Source: Linepithema humile (Eukaryota; Arthropoda; Insecta; Hymenoptera; Formicidae). From it: a stretch of 64,000 bases of DNA. A program made the translations under genes and the position numbers. The stretch is from NCBI RefSeq assembly GCF_040581485.1, contig NC_090133.1, forward strand, positions 26,748,139-26,812,138. The letters are read 5' to 3'. The notes beneath the pieces are model-generated. The model had not been told where the DNA came from and did not search any database. It saw nothing but the letters and a program-made list of their open reading frames with translations. Each line of letters starts with the position of its first letter. Position 1 is the first letter of the stretch. Below are positions 50,601 to 62,701 of the stretch, in pieces.

Positions 50601-53600
50601 AAGCAAAGTAAAAGAGAAAGTAGGCAGAGATGGAGAGACAAATTGCGTCGGGAAAAAGGGTCGAAGTCCCAGTTCGCTGCGAACACCTGGCGTTCGCCTG
50701 ACCCGATAAAGCCCTCGAATTCAATGCCGAGAGCAGGTTTCGGGGCCCACGGACCTTGCTTCGACAAGTACATTGAACCCCTCCGCCGACGATTCTAACA
50801 TCTCTCCTCTCTTCGTGTTTCAGGATATGCACGGTGTCAAGGAGATGAACGCAGCGCCGCATGCTGACTCGCTTCAGGACGTGCGAGTGCGTGGCGGATC
50901 GCAAAATGCCACTCACACCACCGTAGAATTCGTCAGGAAGTGGCAGACGTGCGATCCTCAGGATTATCCCCTCTCGGTGAGACCGTCGTTTAAAATAATA
51001 TTTCAGTCGAAGCCCGATTTTCATATTTATTTATAACACAGGAACAAAACGCCTATTAGAAAAAATCAATTTATATAAGTTAATTAAGATGAACACGATG
51101 TTTAATAATTATCATTAAATTGCTGAGAATTACGCGCCAGGAGTCGAACGCGTGAGTCGTCTAAAATTAAAGCCTTCCCCTAAGATTGTATTTTGGGTGC
51201 CAAGCCGAAAATAAATTCAGACCCTCAGACTACGCGGATCCCAAATACTGTAAATAATACGTTATGGAAAAGAGCCATTCGGATGCCACGGCGATTCGCA
51301 TTAACGCAGCGAGCGCCGGAAATTTATCGCGCCTCGCCAACACCAAATTGCCTTCCGACCTCTAATCCGCTACTCTGTAATTAAAACGCGTGCAAAGAAA
51401 GCAAATCCGCCGTGCGTATCTCGCTGCGGCGTGCCAGCCGTGGCGGGGTTTCTTTAGGAAGGCCCGGAGAAGAAGAGAACAGGCGGCCCGGAAGATTTAC
51501 TGTACAACCGTCGCGGCTCCGTAGAATTCGCGGACCCCTCTTTCGATTTATGCCCGGGGCTTAGAGAAGCCCCGCGGCTTTAAAAGACCCGAAGATCCCG
51601 CTGGCTTGAATTCCCGCGGCGGTATTTAGGCGTTTAGCATGCCGTCTGTCCACTTTCGCCGCGGCACAACCCTCCGCCGATCAACGTATCTGATTCCAAA
51701 CTGCAGTTATGCCAGTATAATTCGCCCGAGATAACATTTATCAAAATAAAATTTCTCCCCAAAAAATAAAAAAAAAAACTCACATCTTATGATATTTATT
51801 TATTAATATTTGTGGAGGTGTGTTGTTGTCACTTTAAACGGTGAAATCTGTTTGTACGCGAATTCAGGAGGACACCGTCACGGTGATATGGGCCATGCAT
51901 CATACCGATCCAGAATTAAACACGGCGGCATGGCACGAGAGGAAACGAGGCGGAAAGATTTTAAGGCTGAAGACAGCCGCCACATATTCGCCACCGGAAA
52001 CTCTGAATGCACTGCACTGGGACGTGAAGCTCAATCCGGTAGAATCTCTAATTATATGCTATAAGACGAAACTGTATCTTTTAGAAAATTAACGGTGGTT
52101 TATTTTATTCACTATTTCCAAATAATAAAATAAAATAACAAGATAAGAGATTATCAGTAATGTCAATTCTGAGTAAATTTATTCAGTCTTCTTAAAAGCA
52201 ACAATAGTTCTACTTACGATTGTATTAGATTCAATCCACATCGCTTTCGCTGTTTATTTTTTTGTTAATTCAGCGCACGTTGACGTGCTGCAACTTAATA
52301 ATATTTTCATTCGGCAGTTTAACATCACCGGCGACGAGCACACTATTTACTGGTGCAAGATCTTCCAGATCGCCCCGGCTTTCTCGCACGAAAAACACCA
52401 CATGATAGGGGTGAGTACACGACGATGCAAATTCTCGCCAACAGGTTTCTCGAGTGAATCTCTTGACGCTGTGGAATGCAAAGGTTGGGCCTTATCCGTA
52501 TGTTCTTCACGAATCACGGTCATTCATGCCGGACATCGTGGACGTCGCGTCATTAGAATAAAGAAGAGAGCCGGAATGATGTCACCGCACCCGGTACGCC
52601 CGCCGACTGTCAATGGAGTCGCGCGGGAGAAAGGATCACGATCGTTCCCAGGATCCCGGCATAAATTTCACGCCCGGCCCGATCTTTGCGATCGACAGCG
52701 CCTAAACGCGTCTTTAAAAATTCTCCCCGGAGTTCCTCGGCGGGTTACGAGAAATTGGATAATCGAGCGACGAAGCAATTTTCGGCGCTCCGCGCTTATG
52801 CATTATTTATGCGTTTCAGTACGCGCCGCTCGTGGAGAAGGCGAACGAGGATCTGGTCCATCACATGATCCTGTACGAGTGCTCGACGGACTCGATCCTC
52901 GAGAGGCATACCAGGTTAGCCGGCGCTAAATGCTACAGCCAAACGATACCGAAGGAGTGGAACTTGTGTACGAGACCCGTCCTCACTTGGATTCGTGGCA
53001 GCAAAGGTAAATTGTCTTTAGCGTGAAGACAAAGTTGACATCGGGATGATCGATCGATTCGCCATCCCGTCAACCCAATAATTTACATCCGTAATTTTAG
53101 ATCCCAACAAAGAACAAATATAAAAATATTGCATCGTTTAGATGTCTTCTGTGTTGAGGAACATTGCGAGAATAACAAATTACATTGTTGAAATATTTGT
53201 TCTTTAATAAACAGTTCAATGAAATTGATTACCGCAATTCCGCAGGAGAGTGGCTGCCCGAGCACATCGGTATCTCGATAGGAGAACACAAAAATAAGTC
53301 GTTTTACATGCTGGAAGTCCATTACAATAATCCAGGCCTGAGGAAGGTAATCGATCAGAGCGGCGTAAGACTTTACTTGAGTCCGAGGCTTCGTTCTAAT
53401 GAAGCCGGCATCTTTTTTACCGGCATGGCGGTGACCCCTCTTCATCTGGTGCCCCCGCAGCAGAAGGAGTACGCCACAGCCGGATATTGCGCTTCACACT
53501 GCACCAACGCGGTAATTGCAATCATTTACATGCAAAAAATAAAATATTGAATTAGAAAAATTAAAAAAATATTTCTCTAAAAACATTAACATAACTTTCG

Positions 53601-55103
53601 ACATTCTTTAAAATTGTTATATTTCAATATTTTTGTTGCAATATACACAAGAATTGTTTACATCAATAATTACAAGCATAAAGTAAAAATGTAAAATACG
53701 CATGTCAAATAAAATTAACTTCCAATTTTGTTCCAGTCGTTGCCCGAGAAAGGCATCAATGTCGTGTCCGTCGTGTTGCATTCGCACTTGGCCGGTCGTC
53801 GGCTCAACTTGAAACACATTCGACAAGGAAAGGAATTGCCGAGGATAGTCCAGGACAATCACTTCGACTTTAATTACCAGCTGTCTCACGTGCTGCAGAA
53901 GGAAGTAAACGTGCTGCCTGGCGACGAGCTCGTTACAGAATGCGTTTACGGCACTTTGAACAGAACGAAACCGACGCTGGGTGGTTGGGCGGCTTCCGAG
54001 GAGATGTGCCTGGCGTTCGTCATGTATTATCCGACGACGCATCTCGTCTCCTGCTACAGTCTAACACCTGTCGAAGACCTCTTTAAAACATTAGGCGTGG
54101 TCAGTTTCAAGGGGATGACGATGGAGTCCGTGAAAAAGCTGTTTCTGAAGTGAGTTTGAATAATATTTTTAAAATGTATCCAGACTCAATCTTTGATTAT
54201 CGATTCTAAAAGATCTTAATTTGATTCACGAACTATTCGCAAATATTCATTTATCCAAATTCAAGAAATATTGTTTTCATGTTTTAAAATATAATTTTCA
54301 TATTTTTTTACATTAAAATTTCTAGGGATGATTACATTTCGTCTTCGATCAATCAACTTAGCACTTCTCCGAAATCAATAGACGAGGAGGACAATGCGGA
54401 CGTTTTCAAAGAGGCTCAATCTGTGTTAGAAACGATGAGAGATTACACAAACAATAATGAACCGAATGTCTTCACGCAGCTCATTATTCAAAACCCTGAA
54501 GAATTCCGAGGTAATGATAATAATTATATGTATAAATATCAAAATAATGATAAAAATTTTGCCTCTTTAAAATATTTATGTAAAATTTAAAAATATTTTA
54601 TACACAATGGAGAATATTTTGAACAGTTTACTAACATTTTTTTTTTAATTTCCAGGACGAACTATGGCTGATCATATGATAACTATGCCATGGACGGATG
54701 AATTGCTCGCGAAAGCAATAGAAAATATTCTTTATCACGGCAAGCACATGACATTCTGCAAAAGAAAAGATTACGAATATTATATGGTAAGATTTCTTGC
54801 AGTTAAAGAACTTATTCTCAATTAAAATTTAAACCACAATTGCATTAAAAAAATATTCGAAAAACAATTTTAATAGCATTTATTAAATTTATTATTTATT
54901 TAACTGATGCCATTATTTTTAAATTTTTCTTTACATTTTTTCAGTCGCCAACAGTTCTGAATTTTCCGAATTACACAGCACTACCGAAGGCGAACGACAC
55001 AATCTGCAGCGAGCTGAAGATTACGTCTGCCACCTCCGGAGTTCCTCGTTCTCTCGTGATAAACCTGGTCAATATCTTCATAGTTTTAATCTTTATGATC
55101 TAA
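38381..55103 (+). CDS. MOXD1/DBH-like copper type II ascorbate-dependent monooxygenase with long N-terminal pro-region
   Basis: A secretory-pathway copper hydroxylase of the dopamine beta-hydroxylase/PHM superfamily; the substrate is not predictable. Coding exons: 38381-39757, 50824-50976, 51868-52038, 52318-52410, 52820-53006, 53246-53511, 53737-54149, 54326-54510, 54656-54786, 54945-55103; 1044 aa against roughly 600-700 usual. A signal peptide (residues 1-20) is followed by about 330 charged residues lying between RIKR (50-53) and RPKR (383-386). A DOMON domain follows (GYVGIGFNDKNSMKGADILL onward). All copper ligands are present: H612/H613 (LVHHMILYEC), H686 (EVHYNNP), H764/H766 (LHSHLAGR) and M839 (EEMC). 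The C-terminal 17 residues are hydrophobic with no cytosolic tail, so GPI or membrane anchorage is likely. The ATG at 38381 opens directly into the signal peptide. Flies have two MOXD1 homologues; I cannot tell which is orthologous. Confidence 0.95.
40795..41277. repeat. purine-rich block followed by a TC microsatellite
   Basis: About 400 bp is dominated by GA, GAA, GAG and AAG words on the plus strand; then a TC run lies at about 41239-41277. Apparent open frames here are strings of Lys, Glu and Arg produced by composition alone. Confidence 0.75.
41640..41697. repeat. long TC microsatellite
   Basis: Nearly 60 bp of TC repeats with two TTTC interruptions, in intron 1 of the monooxygenase gene. 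Confidence 0.95.
45451..45473. repeat. poly-T run
   Basis: Twenty-three consecutive T residues in intron 1 of the monooxygenase gene. It could be the reverse-strand tail of an old retroposed copy, but no matching body was seen. Confidence 0.9.
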
Positions 55104-56426
55104 GCGAGACCGAAAATAGTCAGTAACAGTTAGTACTTAACGTTGCATGGCGAATGCGCACTGCAAATCCCGTGAATACGACAAACGGTTCTCTACGATG
55201 TAGAGTTTACGTCACGACTGTACATTTTTTAATTTACCAGACAATCCCGTTTAATTTATTAATTTAAGCAATCCCACCTTACAGCGACTGAATCCCGCGA
55301 TAGGCCGAATAGAGCAAAAAATCTTTAACACATTCACGCCGGCTTGGCCCATCAGTGGGTCAGGATAGTTCATATATTAAGTAATCGCACGTTTAGGTTA
55401 TTATCATTAATCATTAATTACTATATTAAATATGACAAATATGAGATATAATTTTGAGATATATAATTTTATGTGTTCATATTAAAAAATAAATTTACGT
55501 AATTTTACGCCGGCGTGAACGTGAGATTATCTATTACGATGTCTCTACGTAAGATTCTGTAAAGAGATTCTGTAAAGATTCGTAAAGAGACAACAAAGTT
55601 TGCGAAAAATATTCGCCGACAGCGGGCACATACAATATATAGTATATATAAATATAGAAATCTATAATATAATATAAATGTAAATACATGATTATTAATA
55701 ATACGTATTTATAAGATGTGCACAGTATACTTGCCGTTAGTATTTTGTAATGCGCGTTTTGTAAAAAATAAATGTAAAAGAAATTTGTTATTATATGACT
55801 CAGACATTTATAAAAATTATTTAGATTTATATAATAAAATATATCAACAGATATGTAAATTGCAGACGGCTACACTCTTCGTCATTACTCATCATTCTAT
55901 AAATTTGAAAACGTTATATTCATCTCTGTGTAAAATACGTTCGTGAAAAATTGGACGTTTAACGCCGTATGTAGCTTTTATTTTTTACTTGAAGTTAGTA
56001 AAATAATTTATATTAAGTAACATAGTTTCAAATTTTGCTTTACTTCGAAAAATAATAAGAGAATCGCAGAAACTACGTCAATTTATAGCAGATTCAATAT
56101 TTCTATCTAATCGAAATTATCTTGAAATGGATTTTGCTCGACAAATTTATTCGGAAGCGATCCAGATCCTTTGGAATTGAACTTCAACGCGGTTTGAAAG
56201 GACACCTACGCAACACGAGCGACCGCCACTTCATGAGTAACCCGGTTCGCAATTTTCCGGCTGGTTAGCCGGCTGGATAGCCGCGTCGCGGTTTTCCAAT
56301 CTTTCCGCGCGCAACATTGCTCGCCCACACTCTGCTCATGGCGATTTTGTCCCGCTAGTATATGGGGCACCATGTGGTCGCTGCTGATAAGCAATGAATT
56401 GCACTTCTATCGAGTTACAAAGCGGG
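55104..56426. other. 3' flank of the MOXD1-like gene and upstream region of the Arg-rich gene
   Basis: AT-rich sequence presumed to contain the 3' UTR of the monooxygenase gene. One frame (55716-55946) is open for 76 codons but has no recognisable domain. The last few hundred bases become GC-richer toward the next promoter. Confidence 0.6.
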
Positions 56427-56465
56427 TATAAAAGCCGCTCCCTCGGGACGTTCGGTGTCAGCAGC
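56427..56465 (+). promoter_or_regulatory. TATA-box core promoter of the Arg-rich repeat gene
   Basis: TATAAAAG at 56427-56434 lies 33 bp before an initiator-like TCAGC whose A is at 56460. Both position and sequence fit an insect focused core promoter. TATA promoters in insects usually mark tissue-specific, strongly regulated genes, in keeping with a secreted or membrane product. Confidence 0.65.
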
Positions 56466-56571
56466 TCTCCGGAGCACCGAGGGAGAGCACTTCTCGCGAC
56501 GACTTTGAGAGCCCTTTCAGCCCTTGGAAACACATTCGAGAACTTGATCACGTCAGTCTCTAGTTCTTCAG
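56460..56571 (+). other. non-coding leader exon of the Arg-rich repeat gene
   Basis: Runs from the predicted start site to a donor (G|GTATGA) at 56571. It has no ATG that opens into the main frame. It joins to the acceptor CAG at 56877-56879, one base before the start codon. Confidence 0.55.
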
Positions 56572-56880
56572 GTATGACTCTTTTTATCGTCGCGAAACTT
56601 TAAAATATTCTAGAACGTGATAAAACTTTATACTATATATTTTGCTTCGAGATAGAAGTAAATTTTGAAATGAAATATTCCTAAATGAAAAATAAAATAT
56701 ATAACAGAAAGTGTTTTTTATAAAAAAAAAATTATTTGATCACACATAACATTTCTAAAACATTTCGCATTTTTTACGATTAAATAAGATTTTTAGACGC
56801 GATTGGAAACTTGAAAGGCGCCTATCGAGCGCTTTTTAATTATTACAATAGCTTGAATTTACATGAAATTTTGCGACAGG

Positions 56881-59800
56881 ATGCGGCGTACACGCCACGT
56901 AGTATTGCCCGTACGATCCTGGCAGTACATCGGGCTCCTGATAGTGTCCCTGATGTGCCTGACGCTGGGACTGGTATCCAGGGATAGGGAAGGACACTCC
57001 GGCAGCCTCGCAGGACCCGAACTCACGCATCGAGCTCCCCATGAGTACGAATCAAATTATTACTTTTTACAATTATTCAAATAATTTCAATAATGTAAAG
57101 AATATTTCATGATTTTATCTTAGATATTAAACTGCATCACAGATTTTAAATTATACAATCTGCATTAAATTAAAATCATTCTTGCTTCTGTAAAGCGCAT
57201 CTCCTTTCAAAAACGGCATTCTTTTCAGGGTAGACGCCTGTCCAAACTTGAATCCTTTCACCAACATGCCTTCGTGTCTGATTACCGAAAAACCTGCAAA
57301 ATCAATTGACAATCTACAGACAGAAGTATCGGGATCCAGAATATCATCTCGAAGATCGATACTCTCTCGATCGCTCAGTCTCGATCGCCTGTCCAGAACA
57401 GGTTCACAGGAGATCAGAGAACGATCGTCTGAAAACCGCGATCGAAGGACAACCGACAGACTGTCGAGAACACGTCTTTCCGACGAATCCATCAATCGAC
57501 TTCGAGACGACTCCCGATTTAGGACAATCACGCAAGCCCGCAATACCAGAAACTCGTTCGATCCCGCTACTCGCCTTTCTCGAACGCGGGATCTGATCAG
57601 CCGAGCAACCGATCGTCGTTCTGTCGAACAGAGATCGCTAAGCGTCGAACGTCGTCTGGCCGATCGTGCAAACTCGCGATTTGAAGATCGTCGATCCACG
57701 GAACGGCGCGAACTCAATGAAAACGCGCGTCGGCAAAATAGCATCGACCGGCGAAACTCTCTGAATCTTCAGCGCCGCATGAACGATCATCGCGATCGTA
57801 GGTCGCTCTCGACGGAGCGACGAATGCTGAGCGAAGGCAATCGGCAAGAATCGCGCGAATTTCTAGCGGACCGTCGCGAGCACCGAGATTTGGCGCGAAG
57901 TCGTGCGGATCGTCGAATCGAGACGCGCGAGCGTAGATCTGTCGAGCGACGTGCGATTGAAAATCGGGATGCGGAACGATCGAGTCGCGAGGACCGCAAA
58001 CATCTTTTGGAACGTTCGGCGAGGCTTGCCCGAGGGGACGTCGATCGTAACAATAATTTGGATCGCCGAAATCGAGAGCGAAGTCAGGAGAACCGTCGCG
58101 CTCTTCTCGATCGCGTCGCGAATCAAGAACGGAAGTCTCGATCTTCGGTTGTTACCAGGGATTCTCGTGAAAATCTGATTAAGTCCACCGATCGCCGATC
58201 AACGGAACGTCTAAACGCTCTCGGCCGCGAAACATCGGTCAAACGAGTTAGGTCGCTTGAATCCGGCATCGAAAGATCCGACGAGCGCCGATTGTCCTCC
58301 GAACGAAGATTCTTGACTCGATCTGCTGAACGTCGCGAAATTAATCAGGCTGAGCGCCGAAAGGCTGAGAGTCGTCTTGTTGATCGAAGGTCCCTCGATC
58401 GAGTGGCATCGCGAGTTTCACCCGAGGACTCACGTCGAGAAAGAATCAACCGTTCGCAAAGAATCGTGAGCCGACGCGATTCACGTGGAAACACAGAATT
58501 CAGCGACGATTCTAGAGCCACTTTAGCAGAATCGCGTCACGGTTTCGAAAATATCGCGAATCGAGAGCAAAGAGATAGACTCGCCCGATACTCTCGTTCG
58601 GCGAATCGCAATTCCGTGGACCGACAGGGACTCGCAAGAGTCAGGGATTCTAGAGATTCATCGACGGAACGACGAGATTTGTCTGCGGAGCGACGAGAAC
58701 GGACGAGTCGCTTACAACGATCTCACGAAGGACGAAGAGTTTTTCAGCAATCTCGTGAAACGGAACGACGAATGTTTGAGAGAACATTGGAAAGACGAGT
58801 TTTAGAGCGTCGAATTGCTTTGGATTCGGCACGACTTGATTCGCGAAGAATCGATGCCAGCTCGAAATCACGCGAAGAATCTAGGATACAGGATCGACGT
58901 CTAGAACGAAGCCCAGAGTTGCGAGTTTCTCGCGAAAGGATTCTGGAAAAACGATCTGCTCGGGATTCACGATCTCGCGAAGAACGAAGGGTTCTTCAAT
59001 CTCGCGAGCCTGAACGACGAATGTCTGGAAGAACCCTAGAAAGGCGAATTGTAGAGCGTCAAATTGCTTTGGATTCGGCACGACTTGATTCGCGGAGGAT
59101 CGACGTTAACTTGAAATCACGCGAAGAATCTAGGATGCAGGATCGACGTCTAGAACGAAGCCCAGAGTTGCGAGTTTCTCGCGAAAGGATTCTGGAAAAA
59201 CGATCTGCTCGAGATTCACGATCTCGCGAAGAACGAAGGGTTCTTCAATCTCGCGAGCCTGAACGACGAATGTCTGGAAGAACCCTAGAAAGGCAAGTTT
59301 TAGAGCGTCGAATTGCTTTGGATTCGGCACGACTTGATTCGCGGAGGATCGACGTTAACTTGAAATCACGCGAAGAATCTAGGATGCAGGATCGACGTCT
59401 AGAACGAAGCCCAGAGTTGCGAGTTTCTCGCGAAAGGATTCTGGAAAAACGATCTGCTCGGGATTCACGATCTCGCGAAGAACGAAGGGTTCTTCAATCT
59501 CGTGAGCCTGAACGACGAGTGTCTGAAAGAACATTGGAAAGACGAGTTTTAGAGCGTCGAATTGCTTTAGATTCGGCACGACTTGATTCGCGAAGGATCG
59601 ACGTTAACTCGAGATCGCGTGAAGAATCTAGGATGCAGGATCGACGTCTAGAACGAAGCCCAGAGTTGCGAGTTTCTCGCGAAAGGATTCTGGAGAAACG
59701 ATCTGCTCGAGATTCACGATCTCGCGAAGAACGAAGGGTTCTTCAATCTCGCGAGCCTGAACGACGAGTGTCTGAAAGAACATTGGAAAGACGAGTTTTA

Positions 59801-60959
59801 GAGCGTCGAATTGCTTTGGATTCGGCACGACTTGATTCGCGAAGGATCAACGTTAACTCGAGGTCGCGTGAAGAATCTAGGATGCAGGATCGACGTCTGG
59901 AACGAAGCCCAGAGTTGCGAGTTTCTCGCGAAAGGATTCTGGAGAAACGATCTGCTCGAGATTCACGATCTCGCGAAGAACGAAGGGTTCTTCAATCTCG
60001 CGAGCCTGAACGACGAATGTCTGGAAGAACGCTAGAAAGGCGAGTTGTAGAGCGTCGAATTGCTTTGGATCCGACGCGACTTGATTCGCGAAGAATTGAC
60101 ATCAGCTTGAAATCACGCGAAGAATCCAGAACGCAGGATCGGCGTCTGGAGCGAGACACGGAATTGCGACAATCGCTGCGAATGATGCAGCACAGGACGG
60201 ACTCCAAAGCAGCAGCTTTTGAAAATCGAGTCCTTCGTTCTTCCGAAAGGCGGTCGGATGCGCGACGCAATCTTCAGATTAGAAGCCTAGAGCGTCGAGT
60301 GGCTCGATTAGTCGAGAACCGACTTGCCGAAATCCCTGAGAAAGAATCTGTCAGACATTTGCGACAAAGATCGGCAAATCAGAATCAGGATCCATCGAGA
60401 CTCGCTTCTCTTCGTCGAATAGTCAGAGCTTCTGATGCTCCTGAAGAAAACCGCGAACAACGAAGACGATCTACTGAAAGAATGCTTTTCAGAATCGCAG
60501 ACAATGATCGATTGTCCGCCAAACGAGAACGAAATTTGCAGGACGCACGCGTCCATAGGAATGTAGAAATCAAGGCAAAGATCGTTCCCGAGTTGATGAT
60601 GAACTATGAACTTCTCAAGTATCCTGGATCATACGACTTTATGAAACAAGCTTTCATCCTGGCACTTTGTACCGTTTACGGGCTGTCTCTTTATAAAGGA
60701 AAAAAATCTTTTATGAGGTAAGACATAAAAATATTATTACAAAGTATTTGGAAACGTAGAAAAATAAAATAATAAATAAACTTAAGCTACAAAAAGATTA
60801 AATTCCCAAAATAAAGATTTAGATGAATTCTCTTCATTGATAGCAGAATAATTTAAGCGATATATAAAAATAAAAAATTAAAAACTCCTAACATGTATTA
60901 TGTAATATTTTTTCAGCAGCAACATAATGCAGCAAATGCAGCGTTTTATAGTCTGGTAA
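56881..60959 (+). CDS. uncharacterised arginine-rich tandem-repeat protein with signal or anchor segment
   Basis: Coding exons 56881-57044, 57229-60717 and 60917-60959 join in phase to 1231 aa. I do not recognise the family. Residues 15-32 (IGLLIVSLMCLTLGL) form a signal peptide or signal anchor. A short conserved-looking segment (VDACPNLNPFTNMPSC) begins exon 3. From about residue 85 to 1150 the chain is built of Arg with Ser, Glu, Asp and Leu, in motifs such as ERRSVERR and LERRVLERR. Residues about 555-1036 are six 83-84-residue tandem repeats. The tail regains normal composition, with a hydrophobic stretch (FILALCTVYGLSLY) and the end QQMQRFIVW. Automated tools might label it SR-protein or trichohyalin-like from composition; the signal segment argues against a nuclear SR protein. 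The ATG is one base after the acceptor, 420 bp downstream of a TATA-type start. Confidence 0.82.
58730..60175 (+). repeat. 249-bp coding tandem repeat (about six copies)
   Basis: Units start near 58730 (divergent, one extra codon), 58979, 59228, 59477, 59726 and 59975, a constant 249-bp period. The inner copies are nearly identical at DNA level, including silent positions; the outer two have diverged, the pattern expected from unequal exchange. Each unit encodes 83 residues containing ERRVLQSREPERR, IALDSARLDSRRID and RILEKRSARDSRSR. The period keeps the reading frame, so copy number can change without a frameshift. Confidence 0.95.
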
Positions 60960-62701
60960 AATGAAGAGACAATTTGGCTATCGAAAACCGGCATTGAAGT
61001 CCGCTACTCTCTATTAACCCGCTTTTGTCGATCTTATCATTTTATGAATTAAAAACTTGCGTTGCAATGTATGTAATGTACCCAAAAATACTCAGAATGT
61101 ATATTAATGTACAGCTCATATATCCTGTAGATGTGTTCGTGTACCTAAGAGAATATATTTTATGTGTAATAAATAGTTGAAGAGTCGTAGTTAAACCGGC
61201 TGGAATCAATTTTTCGACCAGGAACCTTTCTCTGTCAATAATCATTTATTTTATCTCAAAATTAAACAACTAATCTTCGTTGTATAATGTTTCTCAAATT
61301 TTATTTTACTTGACAACTATTCGGAATTATTAATTAATGATATTAATGATATGATGATAAATTTCAAGCAACTTTTTCGCGCGCAATACCGTCGCTGGGA
61401 AAAATATCGATCCGTCGACGAAAAGATGAAATTTATTAAAGTTATAATCTTGGACTTTGTACATCGTGTGTCGAGCTTAAATCTATTTAGAAAAAGGATG
61501 CGATTGTGTCTCGACGTGGCCGAGTCTCAAAAAGGTGATTATCTTAAAAAGACCTTGCATTTAAGATATGAAAGATAGGCGTAATTCTACTTTGTTGATT
61601 ATTCGCCCTTAAGCTTCGGCCGCGTCGATTTGTGCGACGTGCATGCGTTTAATACGAACGCGTTACAGACATGGAATTCGCTACATCTTGCTGAGATCAT
61701 TAAACCACCAGCTAGGCTTGGCAACAATAGTAATAAACTAGATTGCTTATATAATACGATTACACATGATATAGTCGAGCAGACGCGCCCGGCTTCGTTG
61801 ATCGCGAATAAACCGACGCATATTATTATCCGAAATAAATACAGCGGCTTATCTCGTAACGCCTATGTACAGCAAAGTTCCGAAAAATTATCTGTAAAAA
61901 ACTAGAGATTGTTTTTAAACTTTGGAAGAAATTCTTATAAAGATACTTCTATCCGCCTACTTTCTTTCCCTCCCCTCTTCAAAGTTATCGTGCTATGCAG
62001 TTATACAAAAAAACGAAACGAGCTGCGACAACATCGAATAGGAAAAAAGCTGCAAGCAGCTGTGCAATTTAATTGCGAGAATCATAAATAAATAAATAAA
62101 TAAAAAAATACATTTCGAACACTCCACATTCGTTATTCTTTAAAAAGTTGATTCTTAATCCAATAAAATAATTACGCTAATAGCGGGCAGTGCTCCAAGA
62201 CATTGCACGCGTCTGGCAAGAAAATCGGCGACGAAGAGAGATCGGAAAAAAATTAATTCAATCATACGTTCGTTCGTCATCGTGTTTCTTTCTTTGGCAG
62301 TGATCCGAGTCCACCGAGACGTTCGCGAAGTCGATGCTGCGACAGACGAGCTCGCGGAACGAACGGTGTCACGGACGCAAGAAAAAAGTGTTGCGTTATA
62401 ATAATAACATTCTTCGCCAATTCTGGAAGAGTCGACGGAAGTTTCGACTACACATTTTGGCTGAGCATTTCGCGGACAAACGCACTTTTACGCACCTATA
62501 CTTCGATACCTAAAGTACCTAATGCCTCTTTCAAATTATTTAAGTTACATCGCGAGTGCGCGACGCTTTAAAAGTTATGATCGCTTTTCAACTACCGGCG
62601 CTGATAAGTATTTACTTCTGTAAAAGTTATCACAAGATTCGATAACGAACCATCAGACGCGCAACTCGGTTATTTAGAGGCGAGCTCGCGATTCAGCGAT
62701 A
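60960..62701. other. interval between the Arg-rich gene and the Cep162-like gene
   Basis: The two genes converge here. One plus-strand frame stays largely open from 61351 to 62091, broken by stops near 61576, 61582 and 61903, giving segments of about 75, 91 and 60 codons. No known domain was recognised, so I do not call it a gene. The remainder is AT-rich 3' flank. Confidence 0.5.

Larger units (their letters stand above)
39758..50823 (+). other. 11-kb first intron of the MOXD1-like gene
   Basis: The intron splits the DOMON domain and begins GTAAGT and ends TTTCAG. No coding exon in it was convincing on either strand. It holds long purine-rich blocks on the plus strand (about 40795-41220 and 47520-47700), TC microsatellites, a poly-T run (45451-45473) and a GC-rich block near 42.9-43.2 kb. 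Its size and composition suggest regulatory content or an alternative promoter, which is inference. Confidence 0.7.

Noticed and set aside
57151..57744. Minus-strand Arg/Ser frame of 197 codons
   Set aside because: It is a complement of the arginine-rich coding exon, open because of codon bias; the plus-strand frame has the splice sites and signal segment.
58650..59828. Series of 66-codon minus-strand frames repeating every 249 bp
   Set aside because: They are antisense shadows of the 83-residue coding repeat and start at the same point in each unit.
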